DNA of 64,000 nucleotides, from NCBI GenBank assembly GCA_942159475.1, contig OW804095.1:62648773-62712772 (forward strand). The letters run 5' to 3'. Every line of letters begins with the position of its first letter. The stretch's first letter is position 1. This document shows positions 1 through 12,100 of this stretch, piece by piece. The position numbers and the translations under genes were made by a program. Source of the stretch: Sthenelais limicola (lineage: Eukaryota; Annelida; Polychaeta; Phyllodocida; Sigalionidae). The notes below the pieces were generated by a model, which saw only the letters and a program-made list of their open reading frames with translations, was not told where the DNA came from and did not search any database.

Positions 1-185
1 GTATACTTCTACATAATTGTTATCACAGTTACTCTCTCCAAAGTCAAGTTGACCCCAGGTGATTGTGGCCCTCTTCCTGGCGGGCGTGGTGACCAGCCAG
101 CGACAGACCTGGTTCACTTGGTTGGCCCCTGGGTAACCTGGACTGGTGAGGGTACCGTAGGTACCAGTGAGGTTACCTCCACATC
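1..185 (-). CDS. CUBN: CUBN exon 65: CUB27, first half, partial at window edge
   Basis: [49 protein letters not shown], running off the window. By analogy with other CUBs the exon may end at 7, with GTATAC (6-1) as the donor. The final half of CUB27, the stop codon and the 3' UTR are not in view. Acceptor CCCCCATAG. Confidence 0.92.
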
Positions 186-3100
186 CTATGGGGGAACAAT
201 ATCACAGATGAATATCATTTTTTATTTATTATTTTATATCTAAGTACATGTTCGCATTGCTCTGAGAACAACGTATCTAGAGTGAGTTATGCACGGTGCG
301 TATTTCACTAGTGAATTATGTGTGGTAATCATGGCAACAAATGCGTTTTTCCAAGTTTTGTCGTTTGGCACTCAAAGGTGAATTTAGAATAAACATACGC
401 ATAGACTTGTATTGTATACTATATGTATATTATACGCTTATAATACATTGCTATGTGACGGGAAGAGATACTGCACTGCGGAATAAAAGCTAAATCAATG
501 AAATATCAAATAAATAACATTAAATCATTTTCAAATAGGTAAAAAGAATATCTTCACGGACCTGCAGAAGAAGACGTGTATGAGATGTCATAGCCTTCTC
601 TCTGTACAGAATTATCGGTGACAAATACGAGCCAGAGGCTGTTACCAGGCACTGTGATGGGGTCTGGCAGAATGTTACCACATAGAGTGGCGATTACTGG
701 AGCATTGGAGTCGCTGCCATTATGAACCTAAATATGAATGCAATCAGTGTTTAAGTAACATACATTTTCACAGCATCAATTTTGCATAGTTATTTCAGGG
801 CGGTGGGGTGGGGCAGAGTTCTTCCAGTTATACCCTAAAACTGTTTGGTAACAATAGCGTCTAGAGGCAGTACTGTCATCTCAGACAGAGAGTAGGTGGT
901 GTGGGGAATGTAGTGCCCCCCCACCATTGAGGAGCACCTCAGCTGTTCTATTAATAAACACTTATAACCAATAGACCAGACAAGAGAGTTGACTCATTTC
1001 TTCCTCAGGAATATATCAACATATTCTTCCATATAATCTGTGTATTAATAGACAAAATTGACTCCTGGCTGTGTGAGAGGTGGTTATCTCCCGCGGGCGT
1101 AGGAATTTCGTAAGGGTGCGTAGCACCCGACGAAATTGCGTAGCCCAAGGGAGATAACCATCTCTTCCACTGCCAGAAGTCAATTTTGTATTTATTATAC
1201 CTCCCCCGATTTTTTAGGTGAAAAAATAGTGAAAATTCGATGGAAATTAGAGTCAGACAACAAGCTCTGTTCACCACACTGTTTTGTTTACTTCTTGGAA
1301 AGTTTCTACTTCCGGTCCCCCTCACTCATTTTCGGGTCTATTTTTCTATTTAAATACGCAATAAATTCGCAATTTCACTGCTGCTTATCATTATAATAAT
1401 TGTTATATCATTACATACAATGTATAACAAGTTTTTTTCCGCGAAAATAATTATTTAAATACAGAAAATAAGGATGCAAACATGGCCCTATTTTTTCAAC
1501 AAAAATTCCGCCAGCGGTGAATATGGTATGCAAATACCGCCCAGAGGGTAATACGGTTTTCCAATGCTATAGCCTATGGCTTTCCATACCATCCCGCTCA
1601 GAGGTATAATAACATATCAAACATAAGGACATAGCAATGGTGGAGAACCATGCTTTGACTGGTGCATTTTTTAAACGAAATTCATAGGATATTTTCCAAC
1701 ATAAGGACATATCAGTACTACTTGAAAATATAAGCTATCCTGCCCAACCATACATATTTTAAGCCAACTGAGCAATTAGTTTTTTGCTCTATACTAATTA
1801 TCTAATGTGCGCATACACATATTGGTTTTATTTCTTGTCAATTGTCAAGGCATTTATTTGCAACATTATCATAGCCTGACGAGTGAACACCCGAAGAGAT
1901 TACTGAAATGCTGTTTTTTAAATATTAACTTTATCATTATTACCGCTGTTATTCTTTGAACAAAGATGGCTTATCATATTAAAGTGGTAGGGACCTACCC
2001 TTAGATAATCATAGTTGCAATTGGTGTGATGCTCAATGAAGAAGTGATGGAAGTAGAGGGAGAGAGATGTTCCTTCTGGTCCAGTAATCAAAGTCTCACA
2101 GTGGGAGTATGCAGGATAATTGCCCGGCCAATGTGGACTTTGGAAGCGTCCATACATGCCTTCATAGGTTCGGTTGCATGCTGAAAAATATTTTATTATA
2201 TCTTCTATATATCCACCGTAACTGCAGTTTACAATGGGTTTTGGGTGCATGGAATTAATTATATAATTATATTATATTGAATTTTCATTCTGCTTTGAAA
2301 TTTGATGTACAGAAATGGACCGACGCTTCTACTAGTAGGTCTTCCAACGTTCCCATAAATAAAGGAAATAAAACATGACATCTACAGAGATTTACAGCTC
2401 ATATAGTTCACTAGGTTAAGCCTAAGTACTTATTAACACATTGTTTTTGCTTCACGTATGACAAGGGCACAAGACGGTTCCCTTTCAATTTCACTATATA
2501 TATATATGTAATATTACCCCATTGAAAACAGGAAAATAGGCATGAAAAGACGCCTATCTTTTTCATACCGTTTCTTATCACAACAAAGGACTGCGTCAAA
2601 AGAGAATATGAAAATAAATGTTTAATAGAAGACGATTGGTATTACAGGCAATCTGGTAGGCTAGCTGGAAGCCCTTGCCGTTGCTGGATTCGTCTGACAC
2701 AAAGTTGACTTGAACAGTGTTTCCAGCAGTGATGAACGGATGCACTGTGGTGTTCGTTCCACAATAATGCACTGACTGACCATCGTCCCCCTGCAAATAA
2801 AACAAGAATCAGTTACAGTAAACAGTTTACTGTTATCTTTTGTTAACAATTTGTATAATTCATGGTTTTCCGGTTATTTCCATTTCCCAAAGGAAACAAA
2901 GACAGTGTCCAGTATCTAAATTCTGGACAAGATAAACCTTGGCCATTCTCACTGTGTTGGTGATCATGTTGGATTGCTGCTGCTCTCTCTCTCTCTGTCT
3001 CTCATTCACCTTTTCCACTTTAATGTGAATTATACTGTATTGCCACATTCACACACACTGACACACTCTCTCTCTATCTCTATCCCCCCCTCTCTCTCTT

Positions 3101-6100
3101 TCTACTTTTCCCCTCTCCCACTGCACCCTTTAATGTGAATGATACTGTACTGTGAAAGGATAAAGGTTTCGAGCCTTCCTGAGTAGTATAATAAGTAAGG
3201 AGTCTTGGGCTTGTCTACTCATGTTAATTACTCTGTTGCCTAAACATCCATCTTGACAGACCACCTTTCATGTCCTACCATATGTTGCCTTATGGTCTTA
3301 TCTTACATATGTCAGTGAACTAGATTTGATTACAGTAAACAATAACAGTGGAATAATTTAGGGTATAAGTTACAAAGAGGAGTCAGACTGGGCGGCGCCT
3401 ATCTGTCATAGGTATAAGCTTGTAATTAAGAAATGAAGATTTGACTCAGAATTCCTTGAGTGAAACTCAGAATTCTCGGTATATGTGATATAGAAATATT
3501 AACAACTGCCACAATCTCTCTCTATCTCTATCCCCCTCCCTCTCTTTCTACTTTTCCCCTCTCCTCCTGTACCCATTAATGTAAATTATACTGTACTCCC
3601 TCACTCACTCACACTGACACGCTCTCTTTCTCTCTCTCCCTCTCTCTCTTTCTCTCCTCATCTCCTGTATCCCCCACACAGTGCACTCCTCCCTGCTTTC
3701 CCAGTCTGGTATGCAATATGGCACAAGGGGGACATGCTTGCACCCCAGATTAGATGAAAGATTAGATAAAGCTCGCACCTATGGTGAGAAAGAAAATGGT
3801 GTCAGTCTGACAAGACTTTGACAGCATTGTCTATGAACCAGAAAATGACAGGGTCACAACACCTGTCATAAAGATATACAGTCATAAATTATTCCGGCTG
3901 AATCTAGAAATGTATTTCTGACCATGGTCATAAGTATGGAGAGTCAAATCAGTCATATACAAAACATTGATAAGATACTCATTGTAGATGCCAATGATTC
4001 CCAAGAATGAGCTCTTTATCTTCAACAGTTTCTGAGTTATTCAATAAAATATATGCGTTACATGCTGTAGGTATTGCGAAAAAGTTCCTCTAAGTATATG
4101 TTGTCTTCTTTAGGCTCCAATAGATATAACATGGACTAAATAGAATGATATTTCACGAACTACATAATATATCACACATTTTCAACAATTTTGTATTTAT
4201 TCCAGGATTTCTTATAATACTTTCCTTATCTTCTGAAAAATGCTTTAAGTGCTGTGTATTTTAAGTATCACAAAATATTTCCAAACATAAAACTACAGAG
4301 AAACGTTATTATCGTAGCTACTTTGAAGTTGACTTACAAGTGGAGCGTCCCTGAATTCTACGTAGTCATACTGGCAATCAGAAGAGCCCTCGATGTCTAT
4401 ATCCTTCATGGTGAGCTGCACATGGTCATCTCCAGGGGCGTCTATCGTCCACCTACACCTCCGGTTATGTGGATAGTTACCTGGGTAACTAGGCGATTGC
4501 AGAAGATTCTCCTCCGCTGACGCAGTGAACACACCTCCGCAAGTTGCTGGTTAAAATATAGGATATAATTATCGTTGGGCTGTGTGGCAAATTATGAATG
4601 GAAATAATTCATTGCTCTTTTCTTATTTTGAATTCACCTTCTTTTCAATATTCCAAAATCCAAAGAAGTTATCCACTTAATCCATTTAGACCCAGCCTCC
4701 TTAATGTAGGACGATATAATAGGCTAATTATGAGTTTAAATGAATATCGAGAATTTATTTTCGAAACTGAATAATATTTCAACAGTAATAATACATCTTA
4801 CATGTATATGCCTGGCATTGATTGATATAGATAATACTTTATTTCATGAAGATCAAGTCCATTCGTTTCAAGTCCAAACATATAATTTTGTGGGGATAAA
4901 ATCAAAATCTCTCCTATGATTTATGTTCCACATTGGAGTACATTGTTTCTCTCCACAACTAATGGCTGTTTAGTTATGAAATTGCTATTAAAGTTATATC
5001 CACCAAGGTCTCGGCAAGTTCATAAACTATAGTATTGATGTGATTTATCGTGTTTTCCCATAGAGGATAAATCGCAGAACCATTCCAGATCTTTATTATT
5101 CATTTATGTGAATATTACACCCGCCGAAGCCATCATATCTGTCTAAAGGTCAGGGTCACCTGAATATCACATTCAGGAATTTACTGAATAATATGGTTTC
5201 TTTTGCATGTATGCAAAATTTTACCTTGAAATCAATGACCTTGACCTATATTTAAGCCTAATAACATTTGAATAAGTCCATTATAAATATAACCGAAATG
5301 TGCTTTTCATTTCTCATTCCTCTTTTAATAAAGTCAATTTTTAGCGATTTTTCATAAAACATTAGTGGTAGTGGCAGTTGGTGACAGTAGCAGTTGGTTA
5401 CCATGCCAAATTACTAACCCAGAAATTTATTTGGTAAAATATTCAGTCAGGTTCAGAAGGCAGTTTTGGTCACCTACGTCTCAGGGGGTCTTTAACACTT
5501 TAGCCTTAGGCTTAGCCTTGCGGTTAAGCTTATCGCTGGATGTGGAATCGAGGAATGTGGGTGTCTGGACCTAACTGTATTGATTGTAGATCAAAGCCCT
5601 CAAAATCCTTAAGAATCTCTCGACTGTTGTACACCTGTCACCCAGAAAAGGTATCTATTTCCCGCTGTATCCTACTACACTCTATACTCGACCTGTTGGC
5701 AGTAAACATCAACGCTCGCTATGGTTAACCCTATGCGGCGCTGCTGCCAACAGGACGAGTATAGAATGTACTTCCCCTCTATCCTACTGTTTTCCTTTGT
5801 ATCCTTTTCGCCTGGAGGGACGGCCTTCTGGCCAATGCACCGTACTCTCAAAAAGCCTGAACGAGAATCCTAATATAAAAATTTTCCTACAAGATTATTT
5901 GACTTCTATGTTTAAAAGGTATACTAATTTCGACGATTGAAACGTATCACCATTAATTTTGTGAAATATCTCGAAATGAAAACCTGTCAAAAAGAAAAAA
6001 GAATTGCAGTCGCTCCTGATAACATGACATACTCATGTCAATCAACCGACCCCAGGTTTTGGGTCTAAGTGGGTTAGGGATATTTTACTTAAACAGTTCA

Positions 6101-9100
6101 TTTCTGTACTGACCTATCTGAGAAGTGTAAGTGGCGTTGAATCCTGCTCTTTGTATTGAATGGTCCGAATGGAAAAGCACATTGAGGGCGTTAGAACTGG
6201 CAGGGTAATCTCCTGGAGGATTCGTACCACAGTACTTTCCTACTAGCTGGTCACTAGAGAACATCCCATCTCTTACCTGAAAGAAAGACATTTTGATATT
6301 TACCACATTATATTTTTACAACTTCGGATATGGCATGAATTTCCTACATGTTTATTTGACTAGGAAAACGTTACAAAACCTGCAAGAAGCAAACACCATA
6401 TGATACGATTTTGTAATTCTAAAATGTTATGTATATGATATATATCCTTTACATATGCAATGAAATGTGTTAATTTAAATACACATTGTGTAAAGTCCTT
6501 AGTTTTCGATACATAACAGTTAAAAAATCCAGATAGAATTGTTTTTGAAACATTCGTTTGATATAGTGTAACAGTTGTGGGTTTACTAGAAATATCGATC
6601 CCTTGTAAGCAAAGGAATCTGCAACACCCACCTCCACGTAGTCGTAAGCACAATTATAGTCCTCTTCGAGGTGGAAAGAGTCAAAGTGAAGGATGGCGAT
6701 CATATTGCTGGGCACCAAAATTATCCATTGACAGTCAAGATTTGCATCGTAATTACCGTCTCCATCAGCATCTATGGTTCCCAGAGTACCCGTTGTACCA
6801 TTTAGAATACCTCCACAGCCTTGTAGCTCGCCTGAAAGGGATATTCATGGTTATCTTTTGGGGTAAAGGACTCTTGGTATAGGAATCAGAAGATGTCATA
6901 TCTACTGTTGGTCGTTAACTCTTGATTTTGATCATCTAAGTTTTAACGATTATCAATATATTTGGTTTAAGTAATCTTTATTCAGCATAAACATAGTGCA
7001 TGTTTGTTTTATTCTCAGTAAATATTCCATTCGAAATTTTATAGTAAGCGATTTATATTAGATAGCAATATTCCCTTAAGGGTTCATAAACAAACAGATT
7101 TTCAAAATGTGAAACATTTTAACCAATACCTATTGTCTACAATGCAGGAAAGAAGGCTTCTTACCTAATGTGGTCCTGTATGCGGCTGAAAAGCCAGCTC
7201 TACTGACTGATGAATCCGTGATAAAGACAATAAGAAGCGAATTGCTTGTTGACTTGATGGTATCTGGCGGTACATCGCCACAAAATCTGCCAATTTTCTT
7301 ATTTTCATCCATGGTCAATCCATCATATATATCCACATAGTCGTAGCGACACGATTCGTGTGCTTCAATGTCAAATGTGTTGAATCTGTGGGAAGAAAGC
7401 ATATTTTCTTTAGAGATATTTTCACTTGATATGGATAAGTTTTCCCATCATATTTAACTCGTTTTGTCTATTAAATGTGGAGTATAGAAACATATGTACA
7501 TATGTTCATTATCAGAGCAGAGGACAGTTGGGAGAACCAAGAGATGCTACCACAACTAGTGCAATATTATAGTGCTTGTGTAAATTTTGAATTGTGACAT
7601 CGAGGGACGTCTAATATTGGTGGTATCAGGGAAATCACTTGGAAGAGAGACAGCTATTTAAAAAAAAACAGATTTCATTTAGGTTTGTCATTTAGCAACA
7701 TTAGCAACACTGTCACCTAAAAGCATTTTTCGTCGTGTCCTGATCATCTATCTTCATTATGGGTTATAAATCTTTATACATCAATATAGTTTGACGGTGA
7801 TATTATTATATATGCATACAGTATTGTCACAATATATCTATTTTATTCTTGTGTTTGCATCCTCAATACTTCTTGTTATTTGGTAGTTTGTTCCAGTGTT
7901 TACTTATTTGGTTATCAGTTTTTATATATAGGTTCTATGTTCTTATCGATAGGAGGAGGAGTCTTAGAGGTGGAGGTGTGCTTTTGGATAAATGAGTTAA
8001 AATCATTGTATGGTGGTGCAACCACTCTCACAAGACAAAGAGTATTGGCTATGTTTGTGAAGTGTGAAATCTTGTTAGTTGTTTCATGTATGCATGATGG
8101 TGTTCCCGACATAGCTATTAGCAATAAGTTACATTTGAAATGTTAAAAACTGTTTCGTTGTAGCTGAGCGGTTATTGAAAAGCCAACAAGAGTGGCCATG
8201 CTAGCTGGACCTTAGAATGGCGTTTGTGAATTGAAATATCGAAAATTTCGAAAGCATTTATATACATCTATATTGATATTGAATGAAGAATACATATGCA
8301 TAATGAAGTACTAAATTCAGTCGTATAACTTACTTGAGAGCAACAGCTCTGTTTTCTGCCACAGTGATTTCCCATGTGCAGTTGGCATTGTGGTGATAGT
8401 TCGCTGGATGAGTTGGTGTGGCTAGCGTTCCTTCTGGGTCAGTAAACACCCCACCACAATCTTGAATCAGAGAAAATACATTTTTTAAAACCAGGACTAG
8501 GACACACACCTTACGGTGGTCTTCCCCTATAATCTGCGGGCAGGAAATGAGACCTATAGTACTGTCCCTTAAGTTAGGGACTTTGCTATATTACCCCTTT
8601 TTAAATCCTAGACATAAGACTTTAGATGGATATATAGGAGCCACAATTTGGTCCAAGTTTTAAGTGATTTTTAAAAGGTATTCAATTATAATTTTCAGTG
8701 CGTACATAATACATTGCTCATAAAAAAGGTATCTAAGCAATATCTTTGTTTCAAATCAAGTTATTAGACAAGAATAGCGTTGTCATTTATAACAAATAAT
8801 ATTATGGTCATTCAACAAAATGAACAGCTTAAAGTGGGTTAAGGATATTATGGTTTTGGAATGGGGGTATGTATAGCCATCACATTGAATCCCCTAATTG
8901 GATTGACTAAGTTTAATGGGAGTTGTCGCAGACAAACAAGATGTTCACGACTGATTAATTATTTATCTTAGGACATCCTTTTATGTTAAAAATATTTTCT
9001 CAAAATGTTTTTGAAGTATAATATTCATGTCTGAAGTATTGTGGTTATACTACATAATTTAATGCAAAGTGTTCTGCTTAAAAGGGCATACAAGTCCTCT

Positions 9101-12100
9101 TTTGACATTGGATAGCAGTAGATCGGATAGGAGTATTGGTTGTACTAACCGCTGGTTCTGTACGTAGCCCTCCATCCTTTAAGATTTATTATGTTATCCG
9201 ATTTGAATTCCATGTACAAGGCGCCACGACCGGTGAACATTGGGGGTATATTGTTGCCACAGTACTTTCCAAGGGAAGGAGCAGTATTGTCCATGCCATC
9301 GAACACCTCAATCCAGTCATAAGGACATGAAAATCCATCTGTGAAAGTAGGATTTAGATTAGGATTTGTGGCAAGACAAAAAGAAAAAATACTTCTGGTA
9401 CATATACATATGTAAACTACTAACTTTGCAGATATATAGTTTCAACCTTCCGAGAACGTACTGGAAAGCAATTTTGAAATTTATTTCCGCCACTGCTTTT
9501 TTTGCCAGGATTTCTTGCATGTACTGCAATGCCTACTTTTACCTAATTGTAATTGGAACTGAAAATAATATTTTAAATCCAAAATTCTAACACATGATTG
9601 GTGGCCATCATAGATTTAAGGATAAATGATAACCACATTTATCTTCTGCATAAATGGATAGATAGGAAATATGTGTATCTTGAAATCGAATGAGACATGA
9701 TTAGGGTAATCCTATGCAAAAGTTAGGATATTAGTATAGATTAGAGCATTTCTGCAACCCATGCTTGCCCGAAATATCGCGAGTGGTGATTTGCTTCTCA
9801 CGGCCCTGGAGCGGGAGAAACAAGTTCTTTTATCACGAACCTTTGAGAAGAACGGGAATAAACAAACTTCAAAGGTTGAACAAATTGCGTAATTCACAGC
9901 CTGGCATCAGCGCGTTAAAAAGTAATAGTTTAGCAATCAAGCTTGATCCCGTCTGGCTTACACCCCCCGCCCCCCAATATTGTAGGCGCGTATGGAAATG
10001 TTAAGATGCAGGCCCAATATCCTCACTTTTCAGCGCACCTTAGTTCAAACGGAAGACAGACACTCATCTAAAATCGTATTCTAACACATGCTTTTTTGTC
10101 ATACTTTCTATCTGAAACATGCGAGATACACTTGGCCAACATGCCTTTAATACAGCATCCAAAATTTTATTTACGAGTGACACATTCATACACATGCAAC
10201 ATTCGAATACATGTGCGACTGAGAATCTATATCTGCATTCAAAACATTATATCATCTATTTTCCCCAACAGGTCAGCAGCATTTTCAAATGTATAAATAT
10301 GATGGTGCATGCAAATGTAAAAAATTAGGACATTTGAAATGTCAGTCTGTTGATGCTTATTGTTCATCTTGTGTGCTTTATTTGGAATCACCTTTTTCGT
10401 TCATACGGTCCATTGAAGAAGAGTTTACGTGTAGTAATGGTAAATTAACCTACTGTAATTTCCAACATATATCGTGGGATAGAAGTAATACCAGATCCAT
10501 GCAGGAATTGCTGAGTATGAGTAAAAAATAAAAATGAATTGTGATATATGACAATCTAGAGAAAGTAACCTTAATGTATGCATAATGTATCCAGCAAACA
10601 TGTGGAATACCAAGTGCTTCAGTATATCAAGTATAATATATATCTTAAGACGAAACGCAATTCTGTCATGGCAATTTACTTTTAGCACTTCTATGACGCT
10701 ATGCAAAAATATCCCAGGGGATGCCCACCTAAATGCAATGTTTCAGAGTATTGTACTCTTATCACTTTCTTCAAGTGTTAATATCGTGTGACCATTCAGA
10801 ACCTTTGTATGTTTTAACCACTTAATAGGACCCGTTAATATGCTATCAAGTTATCCATGCTCATGTGATTCACCTTTGTACATTTTAGGAATGAAAGATG
10901 AAGGCCATGTTTTGCCTCTGGCTCATGAGTCTTGTATTGGTCATATGGCAGACCTGATACTTCACCATGAACACGGAGTTGCATCTTTGAAAATGATTGC
11001 TACCATATTACATGTCTTATACTAATTCCACAAAAGGAAGTACCTAATGGTGTTAACGCCAGAGGATGATGAAATTGCACCCGAGTATTCCTATTTACCA
11101 TACAATAACAATCATTTTAAAGATGGTCCTTCCATATCACATCTTGACTTATTGTTCCATAGGAGGCATGCGGAATGCCTCACTATGATTTCTCCAAAGC
11201 GCATCCTAAAGGTATTTGAGTTATGGATGGCTCTTAAATGGAATATAATAAAAATGTTCTTACAATAAGAAAAATATGGACTCCAATACGTATACCACCA
11301 CCACCACCAACTACCTGAATAAACAGTTAGACTTTTGATGTTAGATCGGTGAATATCCGGTAAACCCTTTAACCATAGGGCGCCTCATAGCATTAGGGTT
11401 AAGAGGCAATACAATATACTGTCAGCTTGGGTTTAAATCTCGAGGGTTATTCAGCCAGTCCCTATTATAAATGAGTTATAAGGATATAAGCCATGTCCTT
11501 TGCGGAAATCAGTTGATTCCATACCACATCCTGACTTATTGTTCGATAGGAGGCATGCGGAATGCCTCACTATGATCTCTCCAAAGCGCATCCTAGAAGT
11601 ACTTGAGTTATGGATGGCTCTTAAATGGAATATGATAAAAATGTTCTTACAATAATAAGACAGATATGAACTGAGCCAAGACCAATACCACCACCAGTAC
11701 CAACTGCCTGAATAAAGAGTAAGACTTTTGATGTTAGATTAGTGAAGATCCGGTAAACTCTTTCACAATAAGGCGCCTCATAGCATTAGGGTTAAGAGAC
11801 AATACAATATACTGTCAGATTGAGTTTAAATCTCGAGGGTTATTCAGCCAGTCCCCAATGAGTACCGTACCTAAGGATATAAGCCATGTCCTTTGTAGTA
11901 ATCAGTTGATCCTTTGCGTTTAAAAAATAAGGGGAAAATAAAACAAAAGTACTGCAAATATATATATTATTTGCCTCAGCAAGACGTACGTCTTGGATGC
12001 TGGAAACAAATCAATATTCCTGAAATAGAACATATTATGTCTTTGTGAAACACAAAACATGGTGACCAGCTCTATCAGGCATAGTTAACACATTCATAAA

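Larger units (their letters stand above)
2791..4337. other. Intron between CUB25 halves
   Basis: 1.5-kb intron containing the CT-rich repeats listed separately. No other feature is recognised. Confidence 0.8.

Noticed and set aside
10289..11268. Cluster of small plus-strand frames in the CUB22 intron
   Set aside because: Cys/His-containing strings looked like a zinc-binding transposon protein, but no motif spacing or domain could be confirmed.
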